Shown: positions 33,381 to 42,159, numbered from the stretch's first letter. The stretch is DNA of 64,000 nucleotides from Micromonospora sp. Llam0 (GCF_003751085.1 NZ_RJJY01000001.1:3534001-3598000), one strand, 5' to 3'. Notes: generated by a model from the sequence alone, not told the origin. Program-made: numbers and translations.

Positions 33381-34452
33381 GATCGTGGAGACCGCCGCAC
33401 GGACAGACCCACGACCGCACGTTCAGCGCCATCCGCTCGTTGATCCGCCCGCAGTCCGAACACATCCGGGTGGACGGGAGCCACCGGTCCACCCGGGCGA
33501 ACGTACGCCCGTATCTCGCCGCCTTGTACTCCAGCATGGCGACGAACGACGACCATCCGGCGTCGTGCACGGACCTGGCGAGCCGGGTCCGGCCGAGACC
33601 GACGGCACACAGGTCCTCGACGTACACCGCTTGGTTCTCGCGGATGATCGTCGTGGACAGCTTGTGCTGCCAGTCCCGCCGGGTGTCGGCCACCCGGGCG
33701 TGCGCCCTGGCGACCTTCACGACGGCCTTCCCACGGCGGTTGCTGCCCCGCCGCTTGCGGGACAGGGCCTGCTGCAGCCGTTTGAGCCTGCGGGCCGCGC
33801 GGCGCAGGAACCTGGGTGCGGCCACCTTCGTGCCGTCCGACATGACCGCGAAGTGCGTCAGACCCAGATCGATCCCCACCTCGGCGTCGGTCGGCGGCAA
33901 CGGCTCGTCCGTGGCCCGCACGACGAACGAGGCGAAGTACCGCCCGGCCGCGTCCCGGATGACCGTCACGGACGACGGGTCCGACGGCAGGGTCCGGGAC
34001 CAGCGGACCGCGAGGTCGCCGATCTTCGGCAGCCGCAGACGGCCGTTGTCCAGGACCGTGAACCGGGAGTTGCGGGTGAAGCGGATGGCCTGCCGGTTGT
34101 CCTTGCGGGACCGGAACCTCGGCGGGGCCACCTTCGTACCCTTGCGTCTGCCGGTGATCGAGGCGAAGAAGTTGCGGTAGGCGGTGTTGAGGTCCGCGAG
34201 GGCCTGCTGCAACACCACCGCGGACACCTCGCCGAGCCACGCCCGTTCCGGTGTCGTCTTGGCCCGCGTGATGACCCGCTTCGACAGTTCGGCGTCCGAG
34301 ATGTACGGCAGGCCCTGCTCGTGGGCGGTCTGCCGTGCGCGCAGCCCGTCGTTGAACACCACCCGGGCGCACCCGAACGCCCGGGCCAGCGCGATCTGCT
34401 GGCCGGGTGTCGGGTAGACCCGGAACTGGTACCGGAGCTGCACGAACCACAC
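33247..34452 (-). CDS. tnpB: RNA-guided endonuclease TnpB
   Basis: A 401-residue TnpB. The split RuvC site is complete: D195 in GIDLGLTHF, E279 in YVEDLCAVG and D359 in LHDRDVNAA. The zinc ribbon is C331-x2-C334 and C350-x-C352. The N terminus is typical (QLRYQFRVYPTPGQQ, then the FNDGLRARQ segment). Family members are cleaved to their target by an RNA from the element's right end and help keep the transposon in place. No stop or frameshift, so it is likely functional. The stop codon lies in the loop of the right-end hairpin, so coding and RNA functions overlap. Confidence 0.95.
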   Translation of the reverse strand: MWFVQLRYQFRVYPTPGQQIALARAFGCARVVFNDGLRARQTAHEQGLPYISDAELSKRVITRAKTTPERAWLGEVSAVVLQQALADLNTAYRNFFASITGRRKGTKVAPPRFRSRKDNRQAIRFTRNSRFTVLDNGRLRLPKIGDLAVRWSRTLPSDPSSVTVIRDAAGRYFASFVVRATDEPLPPTDAEVGIDLGLTHFAVMSDGTKVAAPRFLRRAARRLKRLQQALSRKRRGSNRRGKAVVKVARAHARVADTRRDWQHKLSTTIIRENQAVYVEDLCAVGLGRTRLARSVHDAGWSSFVAMLEYKAARYGRTFARVDRWLPSTRMCSDCGRINERMALNVRSWVCPCGGLHDRDVNAAINIKAAGQADFNDRGARVGPGPVPAPRGETVTHQNAAV

Positions 34453-34468
34453 GATATCATGTTGGTCT

Positions 34469-34885
34469 ATGGCAGAAGTTGAGGGTATCCGTACCGGTAG
34501 ACACTGTGTCTTCGCGATGCATGTTCATTTGCTTTTCGTGACGAAGTTCCGGCACACGGTGTTCGCCGACCGGCACCTGACCCGCATGGAGGCGATCATG
34601 CGGGACGTATGCCGCGACTTCGAGGCCGAACTGGTCGAGTTCAACGGCGGCCACAACCATGTCCACCTGCTGGTCGACCACCCACCCAAAGTCGCCGTTT
34701 CCCGCCTGGTCAACTCACTCAAGGGCGTCTCGTCGCGCCGCCCGCGGCAGGAGTTCCCCGACCTCGCACGCCACTACCACCGGGCCAACAAGCTCTGGTC
34801 GGGCTCGTACTTCGCGGGCTCCGTCGGCGGCGCGCCACTGAGCATCGTGAAGCAGTACATCGAGCAGCAGAACCGGCCAGGTTAG
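34469..34885 (+). CDS. tnpA: IS200/IS605 transposase TnpA (Y1 HUH)
   Basis: A 138-residue single-strand transposase. The HUH motif is H64-V-H66 in NHVHLLVDHPP, and the catalytic tyrosine is Y130 in SIVKQYIEQQ. The full length and intact active site suggest activity. It is divergent from tnpB with only 16 bases between starts, so each gene's promoter must lie inside the other gene or both are leaderless. Confidence 0.95.
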   Translation: MAEVEGIRTGRHCVFAMHVHLLFVTKFRHTVFADRHLTRMEAIMRDVCRDFEAELVEFNGGHNHVHLLVDHPPKVAVSRLVNSLKGVSSRRPRQEFPDLARHYHRANKLWSGSYFAGSVGGAPLSIVKQYIEQQNRPG

Positions 34886-34931
34886 AGCACTGCTCGGGCC
34901 CTGGCGGCCCTCCCAGCGCGGGCCTTCACCC

Positions 34932-34947
34932 CCGGCCTGAAGGCCGG
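34932..34947. repeat. left-end hairpin of the IS605 element
   Basis: CCGGCC-TGAA-GGCCGG, a perfect 6-bp stem with a 4-base loop, 46 bases after the tnpA stop. Such subterminal hairpins are the structure TnpA recognises. Confidence 0.65.
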
Positions 34948-34991
34948 AGCACTGGCCCGCATTCCGGTAGCCCGACGACAGGAGGTTCGAC

Positions 34992-35456
34992 ATGGCCAGT
35001 AGACCGATGATCGTGATGATCGGGGTGGGTGCGGTCGCCGCGCTCGCCGTCGCGGGCACCGCGCTCGGCGCGGCGGCCCAGGACGTGACCGGCGGCGCCG
35101 GGTCGCCCAGCCCGACCGTGGTCGCCAGCGAGTCGGGACAGGAACCGACGGCGGTGCCGCGTACCGGCACGGACGGGGCCGGTGACGACGGGCCGAGCGG
35201 CGACGACGGGCCGGGCGGTAAGGCCACCACTGGCGGTGGGTCCGCCGACCAGGTCACCCTGGACCGGGCGGCCCGGATCGCGGTCGACGAGGTGGGCGGT
35301 AGTCGGGTCGCCGAGATCGAGCGGGACCACACGGACGGCCGGCCGATCTGGGAGGTCGAGGTCGTCGCCGACGGCGTCGAGTGGGACCTCGACATCCACC
35401 GGGTGACCGGCGACGTCGTCAAGGTCGACCGCGACGACGACCGCCGGGATCGCTGA
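34992..35456 (+). CDS. secreted PepSY-domain protein
   Basis: A 154-residue protein. A signal peptide or N-terminal anchor spans about residues 6-29 (MIVMIGVGAVAALAVAGTAL), then a Gly/Asp/Ser/Thr linker (30-90), then a PepSY-like domain (LDRAARIAVDEVGGSRVAEI, WEVEVVADGVEWDLDIH). PepSY domains are small modules often found outside the membrane beside proteases or in sensors. AGGAGG lies six bases before the ATG. The nearest neighbours on the far side are two subtilases, so a link to protease control is possible but unproven. Confidence 0.85.
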   Translation: MASRPMIVMIGVGAVAALAVAGTALGAAAQDVTGGAGSPSPTVVASESGQEPTAVPRTGTDGAGDDGPSGDDGPGGKATTGGGSADQVTLDRAARIAVDEVGGSRVAEIERDHTDGRPIWEVEVVADGVEWDLDIHRVTGDVVKVDRDDDRRDR

Positions 35457-35475
35457 TCGGCGGCGGCCCGTCGTG

Positions 35476-35515
35476 CCGGCCGCCGGGACGGGGTGATGCC
35501 CGTCCCGGCGGCCGG
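35476..35515. terminator. strong bidirectional hairpin terminator
   Basis: A perfect 17-bp stem (35476-35492 with 35499-35515) and loop GTGATG, between the convergent PepSY and subtilase genes. One of the most stable hairpins in the window. Confidence 0.8.
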
Positions 35516-35521
35516 ACCAGG

Positions 35522-36952
35522 TCAGCCGATCGGTGCGGGCAGCAGCGGCGGACGCTGGGTCAGCGTCGGGACCGCGGTCAACGTCGGGCGTGGGGTGAGG
35601 GTCGGGCGCGGGGTGAAGGTCGGGATCGCGGTCAGCGACGGAGCCACGGTCGGACGCGGCGAGAACGTGGGCCGTGGGGTGAAGGTCGGGATCACGGTCG
35701 GATTGACGGTCAGCGTCGGTACCGGGGTGATGACGTTACGGAACAGGACGTAGAGCAGCAGATTCGGCGAGCCGGGCCCGGGGTTGACCACCACGTTCGG
35801 CGTGGCGATCCGCAGGATGAACGCGGACACCTGCGCCGGGGTGTAGTTCGGGTACGCCTGCAGCACCATGGCGGCCGCTCCGGCCACGTGCGGTGCGGCC
35901 ATCGAGGTGCCGCTGATCGTGTTGGTCGCGGTCGGGCTGGTGTGCCAGGCCGAGGTGATCTGCGATCCGGGCGCGAACAGGTCCAGGCAGCGTCCCCAGT
36001 TGGAGTAGGGGGCCCGGTTGTCGTTGCGGTCGGTGGCCCCGACGGTCAGTGCGGTCGGGACCCGGGCCGGTGAGAAGTTGCAGGCGTCGGCGTTGGAGTT
36101 ACCGGCCGCCACCGCGTAGCTGACGCCGGAGGCGATCGAGGCGGTCACCGCGCTGTCCAACGTGGCGCTGGCCCCGCCACCGAGGCTCATGTTCGCCACC
36201 GCCGGGCGGCCTGCGGCGTTGGTGGTGACCCAGTTGACGCCGGCGAGGACTCCGGCGACGGTGCCGCTGCCGCCGCAGTTGAGCACCCGGACGGCGACCA
36301 GCCGGACCTTCTTGGCCACTCCGAACTTGGTGCCGCCGACCGTACCGGCGACGTGGGTGCCGTGCCCGTTGCAGTCTGCCGAGGTGCCACCGAACGCGTC
36401 GTACCCGGGGACGGCCCGGGGGGAAAGGTCGGTGTGGTCGAACCGGATGCCGGTGTCGATGATGTACGCGGTAACCGTCGAGCCGGTGTTCGGGTAGGTG
36501 TAGGAGCGGTCCAGCGGCAGGTAGCGCTGGTCGATCCGGTCCAGGCCCCAGGACGGCGGGTTGACCTGGGTCCCGGCCAGCGAGACGGTGTGGTTCTGCT
36601 CCACGTACGCGACGGACGAGTGTGCCGCCAGGCGGCGGGCGGCGGCTTCGGAGAGGTTGATCTCGAAACCGGTGAAGGCGGTCTCGTACAGTCGGTTGAC
36701 CACGCCGCCGTAGGTCCCGGCGAGGTCGGCGGCGCGGGTCGCGATCCGGGCGGTCCGCATGGTGCGGGAGCCGCTCACCGCGCTGGCCTTCAACGCGACA
36801 ATGTAGCTGCCCGCCACCGCGGTGGCGCCACCCGCCTGGCGGATCTCGCCGGTGGGTGCGGCCGCGGCCGGCGGGGTGACCGTCGTGGTGGCGACGGCCG
36901 CCGCCACGACCAGCACCAGGGCGCGCCGGACGTGCGTGCGCAAGGGTGTCAT
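35522..36952 (-). CDS. secreted S8 subtilisin-like protease with Thr/Pro repeat tail
   Basis: A 476-residue subtilase. Signal peptide 1-32, then an I9-type propeptide (about 40-125, with GSYIVALKASAV and AYVEQNHTVSL), then the catalytic domain with D166 (YIIDTGIRFDH), H197 (CNGHGTHVAG) and S350 (ISGTSMAAPH). Paired Cys at 194/236 and 291/332 are positioned for disulfides, as in proteinase K types. After about residue 410 a tail of about 65 residues is built from repeats such as IPTFTPRPT and TLTPRPTL, a likely O-glycosylated or cell-wall-spanning stalk that its paralogue lacks. ATG follows GGACGGAG. Confidence 0.93.
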   Translation of the reverse strand: MTPLRTHVRRALVLVVAAAVATTTVTPPAAAAPTGEIRQAGGATAVAGSYIVALKASAVSGSRTMRTARIATRAADLAGTYGGVVNRLYETAFTGFEINLSEAAARRLAAHSSVAYVEQNHTVSLAGTQVNPPSWGLDRIDQRYLPLDRSYTYPNTGSTVTAYIIDTGIRFDHTDLSPRAVPGYDAFGGTSADCNGHGTHVAGTVGGTKFGVAKKVRLVAVRVLNCGGSGTVAGVLAGVNWVTTNAAGRPAVANMSLGGGASATLDSAVTASIASGVSYAVAAGNSNADACNFSPARVPTALTVGATDRNDNRAPYSNWGRCLDLFAPGSQITSAWHTSPTATNTISGTSMAAPHVAGAAAMVLQAYPNYTPAQVSAFILRIATPNVVVNPGPGSPNLLLYVLFRNVITPVPTLTVNPTVIPTFTPRPTFSPRPTVAPSLTAIPTFTPRPTLTPRPTLTAVPTLTQRPPLLPAPIG

Positions 36953-36975
36953 CTCCGTCCTTCCTTCGGTCTTTT

Positions 36976-37002
36976 GTCCGCAGTAGATCGACTACTGCGG
37001 AC
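36976..37002. promoter_or_regulatory. perfect 11-5-11 inverted repeat in the subtilase leader
   Basis: GTCCGCAGTAG-ATCGA-CTACTGCGGAC lies 24-50 bases upstream of the ATG of the first subtilase. It could be an operator, or a 5' hairpin that protects or regulates the mRNA. No similar copy was seen before the paralogue. Confidence 0.55.
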
Positions 37003-37132
37003 AGATGGACGATCGACGATGCCGATCGGACCGATCGTAGGGCGGAGCCGATTGACAGCTTCCTATATCTCTTGGGTCATATCACTGGTGGTATGCAAAC
37101 GGTTACCCTATGCGCCGCCGCTGGGGCGGGGT

Positions 37133-37166
37133 GCGGCCCCCGGACGCTGGGGTGTCCGGGGGCCGC
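37133..37166 (-). terminator. hairpin terminator after the second subtilase gene
   Basis: A perfect 13-bp stem (GCGGCCCCCGGAC at 37133-37145, complement at 37154-37166) and an 8-base loop, 40 bases past the stop of the gene at 37207-38421. It separates the two paralogues into two transcripts. Confidence 0.7.
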
Positions 37167-37206
37167 GCGCTGCTCGACCCGTCGGGTCGATCAGCTGATC
37201 ACCGAA

Positions 37207-38421
37207 TCAGTTGACCACGAAGAGCAGACGGTTCGGTGAGCCGGAGCCGGCGCCCGACACCACGCCGGTGGTGGCGTTGCTGACCAGGTAGCTGGTCACC
37301 TGGGCCGGGCTGTAGGAGGGGAACCGGCCGAGCACCAGAGCGGCGGCACCCGCAGCGTGCGGGGAGGCCATCGAGGTACCGCTGATGGTCCGGGTGGCGG
37401 TGTTGCTGTTGTACCACGGCGCGGTGATCGACGAGCCCGGCGCGAAGATGTCCAGGCAGCTGCCGTAGTTGGAGTACGACGCACGGGCGTCGCTGCTGGT
37501 GGTGGCGCCGACGGTGATCGCGCTGGAGACCCGGGCCGGCGAGTAGTTGCAGGCGTTGGCGTTCGAGTTGCCGGCCGCCACCGCGTAGCTGACGCCGGAG
37601 GAGATGGAGTTCGCCACCGCGCTGTCCAGCGTGCTGCTGGCCCCGCCACCGAGGCTCATGTTCGCCACCGCCGGCTTGACCGCGTTGGCGGTGACCCAGT
37701 TGACCCCGGCGACGACCCCGGCGATGGTGCCGCTGCCGGAGCAGTTCAGCACCCGCACGGCGACCAGCCGGACGCCCTTGGCCACCCCGTACGAGCTGCC
37801 GCCGACCGTACCGGCGACGTGGGTGCCGTGCCCGTTGCAGTCCGCCGACGTACCGCCGAACGCGTCGTAGCCGGCGCGGGCCCGCCCACCGAAGTCGTTG
37901 TGCGTGGTGCGGATGCCGGTGTCGATGATGTACGCGGTGACGTTGCTGGCCGTCGTGGGGTAGGTGTAGGCGTTGTTCAGCGGCCGGTTGCGCTGGTCGA
38001 TCCGGTCCAGACCCCAGGACGGCGGGTTGGTCTGGGTGGCGGCGAGCGACACGGTGTGGTTCTGCTCCACGTACGCCACGGACGAGTGCGCGGCGAGCCG
38101 ACGGGCGGCCGACGCCGACAGCCGCGCCTCGAAGCCGTTGACCGCAGCGCCGAAGACACGGTTGACGGCACCGCCGTACTGGGCGGCGAGGCTGCCGGCC
38201 CGGTCTGCGACGGCGGCCGCGCGGGCCGCGTCGCCCCGGGCCGCGACGGCGGCGTCGGTGAGCACCACGATGTAGCTGCCCGCGACCGCGGTGGCCCCGC
38301 CGGCGAGCTTGATCTCCCCGGCCGGAGCGGCGGCCGCCGGGTTGCCGACCAGCGCGGTGGCGACCGCGGCGGCGCAGCCGGCCAGCAGCAGCCGGCGGCC
38401 GGTGGTACGGAGAACGGTCAT
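37207..38421 (-). CDS. secreted S8 subtilisin-like protease, paralogue without repeat tail
   Basis: A 404-residue paralogue of the preceding subtilase with the same layout: signal sequence 1-32, I9 propeptide and catalytic D167 (YIIDTGIRTTH), H198 (CNGHGTHVAG) and S350 (ISGTSMASPH). The signal region contains LAGC at residues 13-16, which fits a lipobox, but the hydrophobic part before it is only a few residues long, so ordinary cleavage after AAA is more likely. It ends shortly after the catalytic domain. Strong ribosome site AGGAAGGAACAGGG before ATG. The two genes arose by tandem duplication. Confidence 0.93.
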   Translation of the reverse strand: MTVLRTTGRRLLLAGCAAAVATALVGNPAAAAPAGEIKLAGGATAVAGSYIVVLTDAAVAARGDAARAAAVADRAGSLAAQYGGAVNRVFGAAVNGFEARLSASAARRLAAHSSVAYVEQNHTVSLAATQTNPPSWGLDRIDQRNRPLNNAYTYPTTASNVTAYIIDTGIRTTHNDFGGRARAGYDAFGGTSADCNGHGTHVAGTVGGSSYGVAKGVRLVAVRVLNCSGSGTIAGVVAGVNWVTANAVKPAVANMSLGGGASSTLDSAVANSISSGVSYAVAAGNSNANACNYSPARVSSAITVGATTSSDARASYSNYGSCLDIFAPGSSITAPWYNSNTATRTISGTSMASPHAAGAAALVLGRFPSYSPAQVTSYLVSNATTGVVSGAGSGSPNRLLFVVN

Positions 38422-38534
38422 CCCTGTTCCTTCCTGGATGCGGACACCCGCGTCGGCTTGTGGCCGTCTCGGTCGCGGGCGGGCGATCGGGATATCGATC
38501 GATGGGATCGTATGCGGGAGCGTAGGCAGGTTTA

Positions 38535-38546
38535 TATATCGATATA
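38535..38546. promoter_or_regulatory. AT-rich palindrome between the subtilase and the ligase gene
   Basis: TATATCGATATA is a perfect 12-bp palindrome in a roughly 25-base AT-rich island, 114 bases upstream of the subtilase start, inside the 383-base gap between the two divergent genes. It may be part of the subtilase promoter or an operator. The rest of the gap (38422-38804) shows no gene. Confidence 0.35.
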
Positions 38547-38804
38547 CCTATACCGCCGACGCATGGTTTCGGCGCCGGGAACCGGAGGGGGGTTGCCGAC
38601 CCGGAGCCGGCACCGTCGGCGAACACCGCCGGGTACGGGACGAAAACTGCCCTTGACGAGGAACACCGCCGCGAGGCCTGGCCGGGTTTGCCCCGCTGGG
38701 CGATGCTTGGGGCTAGCCGAACGCGCAACCCTGGCACTACTGTTCGGTAACACGAAATTTACGTGACGGCGCTCACTATCACATATGCGGAGGCGACGGA
38801 CCCA

Positions 38805-40631
38805 ATGGCTCTCGACGTCCCATACCGGTCGATTCCTGACATGTTTCTGCAGCGGGTGGCTGCCACGCCGGACCGGAACGCGATCGCCGGCCCCGCCCCG
38901 GGCGACTCCGGCCTGACCTGGTTGACCTGGAGCGAGGTCGCCGACCGGACCAGGGCGATCGCCGCCGGCCTGTACGCACTGGGCGTCGGCAACGAGGACC
39001 GGGTGGCCATCCTGGCCAACACCAGGATCGAGTGGGTGCTGGCCGACCTGGGCATCATGTGCGCCGCCGGCGCGACGACCACGGTCTACCCCACCACCGA
39101 GCCGGCCGACGCGGCGTTCATCGTCGGCGACTCCGGCTCGAAGATCCTGATCGCGGAGAACCGCGCCCAGGCCGACAAGATGGCCGGCGCGGACCTGCCC
39201 GCGCTCACCCACGTGGTGCTGATCGACGGAGCGGCCGACTCCGCCGCGACGGTCCCCCAGCTCACCCTGGCCGAGTTGGAGGAGCGCGGCGCCCAGGCCC
39301 TTGCCGAGGAACCCGGCCTGATCGAACGGATCGCCACCACCATCGAGCCGGAGCACCTGGCCACCCTGATCTACACCTCCGGCACCACCGGCCGGCCCAA
39401 GGGTGTCGAACTGCTGCACCGGGGCTGGTGCTGGGAGGCCGTCGCCCAGTCCCAGCTGGGCATCATGAACCCCGACGACCTGCAGTACCTCTGGCTGCCG
39501 CTGTCCCACTCGTTCGGCAAGACCCTGCTGTGCAGTATCATCCACGTCGGACTGCCGACCTACGTGGACGGCCGGGTGGACAAGCTGGTCGACATGCTGT
39601 CGGTGGTCCGGCCCACGCTGATGTGCGCCGCCCCGCGGATCTTCGAGAAGGTCTACAACAAGGCGGTCACCACGGCTCAGGAGGCCGGCGGCGCCAAGGC
39701 CCGGATCTTCGACTGGGCGGTCGGCGTCGGTCGCCAGCGGGTGGCCCTGCAACAGGCCGGCCGGCCGGTGCCGGGTGGGCTGAAGCTCAAGTACGCGATC
39801 GCCCAGAAGCTGGTCTTCAGCAAGCTCCAGGCCCGCCTCGGCGGGCACATCAACGCGCTGGTCTCCGGTTCGGCACCGCTGAGCCCGGACATCGCCGAGT
39901 TCTTCGCCGCCGCCAACCTGCCGATCTGCGAGGGCTACGGGCTGACCGAGGCGAGCGCCGCCAACTTCGTCAACCGGCCGGTCAAGATCAAGATCGGCAC
40001 CGTCGGACAGGCGCTGGGTGACCTGGAGTGCCGCATCGACGACGACGGCGAGGTGCTGCTGCGCGGCGCGCCGGTGATGCGCGGCTACCACAACCTGCCG
40101 GCCGAGACCGCCGAGGCGTTCACCGCCGACGGGTTCTTCCGCACCGGCGACATCGGCAACCTCGACGACGAGGGCTTCCTCACCATCACCGACCGCAAGA
40201 AGGACCTGGTCAAGACCTCCGGCGGCAAGTACGTGGCGCCGTCGCACATCGAGGGCCTGTTCAAGGCGGTCTGCCCGTACACCTCACAGGCGGTGGTGAT
40301 CGGCCAGGCCCGCAACTACTGCACCATGCTGGTCACCCTGGACCCGGACGCCATCACCGGCTGGGCCGCCGACGGTCCGCTGGCCGGCCGCCCGTACGCC
40401 GAGATCGTCGCCTCGCCCGAGGTGCAGGCTCTGGTGGCGGGCTACGTCGCCGAACTCAACGGCAAGCTGAACCGGTGGGAGACAATCAAGAAGTTCGCTA
40501 TCCTCAGTCGGGACCTGACCATCGAGGACGGCGAGATGACGCCGTCGCTGAAGATCAAACGCCGGATCGTGGAGAACAACTTCGCCGCCGAGATCGACCG
40601 GATGTACGCCGGTCAGCTCGCCGAGATCTGA
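38805..40631 (+). CDS. long-chain fatty-acid-CoA ligase (AMP-forming), FadD type
   Basis: Activates fatty acids to acyl-CoA through an acyl-adenylate. Motifs: the AMP-binding P-loop YTSGTTGRPKG, CEGYGLTEAS, FRTGDIGNLD and the catalytic Lys region ITDRKKDLVKTSGGKYVAP. It is 608 residues from ATG 38805, which has GGAGG 11 bases upstream; a GTG at 38763 would add 14 residues without a ribosome site. It resembles mycobacterial FadD15-type membrane-associated ligases. No adjacent beta-oxidation or polyketide genes. Confidence 0.94.
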   Translation: MALDVPYRSIPDMFLQRVAATPDRNAIAGPAPGDSGLTWLTWSEVADRTRAIAAGLYALGVGNEDRVAILANTRIEWVLADLGIMCAAGATTTVYPTTEPADAAFIVGDSGSKILIAENRAQADKMAGADLPALTHVVLIDGAADSAATVPQLTLAELEERGAQALAEEPGLIERIATTIEPEHLATLIYTSGTTGRPKGVELLHRGWCWEAVAQSQLGIMNPDDLQYLWLPLSHSFGKTLLCSIIHVGLPTYVDGRVDKLVDMLSVVRPTLMCAAPRIFEKVYNKAVTTAQEAGGAKARIFDWAVGVGRQRVALQQAGRPVPGGLKLKYAIAQKLVFSKLQARLGGHINALVSGSAPLSPDIAEFFAAANLPICEGYGLTEASAANFVNRPVKIKIGTVGQALGDLECRIDDDGEVLLRGAPVMRGYHNLPAETAEAFTADGFFRTGDIGNLDDEGFLTITDRKKDLVKTSGGKYVAPSHIEGLFKAVCPYTSQAVVIGQARNYCTMLVTLDPDAITGWAADGPLAGRPYAEIVASPEVQALVAGYVAELNGKLNRWETIKKFAILSRDLTIEDGEMTPSLKIKRRIVENNFAAEIDRMYAGQLAEI

Positions 40632-40656
40632 CCGTGGGGTCGGGCACCAGCCGCCG

Positions 40657-42117
40657 TCAGGCGATCATGGCGGGCTCCCGCCACTGGCGGCGGCTGGTGC
40701 GGTCAAGGTCGTAGCGCACGGCGGCGATCCGCCGTACCGCGTCGGTCAGCACCGGCACCGGCAGGGTGAACGGCAACCGCAGGAACCGCTCCAGGGTGCC
40801 GTCGATGCCGAACCGGGGACCGGGGGCCAGCCGCACCCCGGACTCCTCGGCCGCTCGGGCGAGCGCGCTGGAGATCGGGCCGTCCAGCTCCGCCCAGAGG
40901 GTCACCCCGCCGTGCGGCACGGTGACCCGCCACTCGGGCAGCACGTTGGCCAACTCGGCGAGCAACGCGTCCCGCTGGGCGGTGAGCTGCGCCAACCGGG
41001 CCGGCACGATGGTGTCCGCGGCGGCCAGCAGGTGGACCCCGACCAGCTGGTCGAGCACCGGACCGGCCATGTCCACCCCGACCCGCAGGGCGGCCAGCCG
41101 CTGCACCAACGGCGCCGAGGCCCGCACCCAGCCGATCCGCAGCCCACCCCAGTAGGGCTTGCTCATCCCACCGATGGAGATCACCCGGGAGTGCCGGTCG
41201 AAGACCGCAGTCGGCGGCGGCACCGGGGTGCCGTCCAGCGGCAGATCCACGAACGACTCGTCGACCACCAGGTCGGTGCCGCTGGCGTGGGCCGCCGCGA
41301 CCACCCGTTCCCGCAGCTCGACCGACATCAGGTGACCGGTCGGGTTCTGGAACTCGGGGATCAGGTAGGCCAGCCGGGGCCGGTCCTGCCGGATCGCGCC
41401 GAGCAGCAGGTCGGCGTCCCAACCGTCGCCAGCGGTGGTCGCCAGTCCGTGGGTGGCGATCCGGGCCCGACGGGCGGCGAGCGCGGCGAGCGCGTTCGGG
41501 TAGGTGGGCGACTCGACCAGTACCGGCGCACCGGCCGGCAGCAGCAGCCGCAGCACCAGGTCGAGGGCGTGCTGGGTGCCGCTGGTCACCATGATCTGCT
41601 CCGCGCTGGTGGGCAGACCACGCCGGGTGTAGCCGTGGGCGACCGCGGCCCGCAGCTCGGCCAGCCCGGTCGGGTAGTAGCCGGCGTGCTGCAGGAAGCG
41701 GGGCAGATCCTCGGCGGCGGCCCGGGCCGCCGGTACCAGCTCGGGTGGGGCGGCCAGCGCCGCGTACCCCAGGTCGATCATGTCGGGAGCGGTCTCCGCG
41801 GTCCACAGCCCGGAGCTGGCCACCTGGTGTCCGGTGGGCAACGTGGTCCAGCTGCCGGCCCCCCGGCGGCTGGTCAGGTGGCCGGTCTCCCGCAGGCTGC
41901 GGTACGCGGCGGTGACGGTGGTCCGACTGACCCGCAGCGCCTCGGCAAGTTCCCGCTCGGCCGGCAGCCGTACGCCGAGCGGCAGCCGCCCGTCGGCGAG
42001 CAGTCCGCGGACCGCCCCGGCCAGCGCGGCGTAGTCCGGGTTGCGCCGCCGGCCGGGCAGGGCATGCCACTGGCCGAGCAGCCGGGCCAATTGGCTGCCA
42101 CGCACGATCACCGCCAT
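40657..42117 (-). CDS. MocR-family regulator (GntR helix-turn-helix fused to aminotransferase), YczR-like
   Basis: A 486-residue PLP-dependent regulator. Winged helix 15-85 (LPAERELAEALRVSRTTVTA), then a fold-type I aminotransferase domain with the PLP lysine at K320 (GGMSKPYWGG). Such proteins bind DNA as head-to-tail dimers and sense an amino-acid or vitamin-like ligand. Divergent pairing with a YczE-like membrane protein is a recognised arrangement (yczR/yczE), and the spacer carries a matching direct repeat. It probably activates the membrane-protein gene and represses itself. Confidence 0.93.
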   Translation of the reverse strand: MAVIVRGSQLARLLGQWHALPGRRRNPDYAALAGAVRGLLADGRLPLGVRLPAERELAEALRVSRTTVTAAYRSLRETGHLTSRRGAGSWTTLPTGHQVASSGLWTAETAPDMIDLGYAALAAPPELVPAARAAAEDLPRFLQHAGYYPTGLAELRAAVAHGYTRRGLPTSAEQIMVTSGTQHALDLVLRLLLPAGAPVLVESPTYPNALAALAARRARIATHGLATTAGDGWDADLLLGAIRQDRPRLAYLIPEFQNPTGHLMSVELRERVVAAAHASGTDLVVDESFVDLPLDGTPVPPPTAVFDRHSRVISIGGMSKPYWGGLRIGWVRASAPLVQRLAALRVGVDMAGPVLDQLVGVHLLAAADTIVPARLAQLTAQRDALLAELANVLPEWRVTVPHGGVTLWAELDGPISSALARAAEESGVRLAPGPRFGIDGTLERFLRLPFTLPVPVLTDAVRRIAAVRYDLDRTSRRQWREPAMIA

Positions 42118-42129
42118 ATCCAGTTGCCT

Positions 42130-42159
42130 CCGATTGGTCGTATCGCGATCGCCGATTGG
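42130..42159. promoter_or_regulatory. direct repeat CCGATTGG x2, probable MocR/YczR operator
   Basis: CCGATTGG at 42130-42137 and again at 42152-42159, spaced 22 bases start to start (two helical turns), in the 59-base spacer between the divergent regulator and membrane-protein genes. MocR proteins typically bind direct repeats in such spacers, so this is a good operator candidate. Confidence 0.65.

Larger units (their letters stand above)
33230..34965 (-). mobile_element. IS200/IS605-family element with divergent tnpA and tnpB
   Basis: The element is about 1.7 kb, with tnpB on the minus strand and tnpA on the plus strand, starts only 16 bases apart. The right end is set by the minus-strand TCAA at 33233-33230 just after a hairpin, the kind of cleavage signal known for IS608 and ISDra2. 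The left end follows a hairpin at 34932-34947; its exact tip (about 34950-34970) is not resolved. Both genes are intact. Confidence 0.8.

Noticed and set aside
38341..38421. Second subtilase as a lipoprotein
   Set aside because: LAGC occurs in the signal region but the hydrophobic stretch before it is too short for a lipoprotein signal; mentioned only as an alternative.
37199..38737. A 512-codon minus-strand frame overlapping the second subtilase
   Set aside because: Arg/Gly/Gln-rich out-of-frame reading of the subtilase; the real frame has the full catalytic triad.
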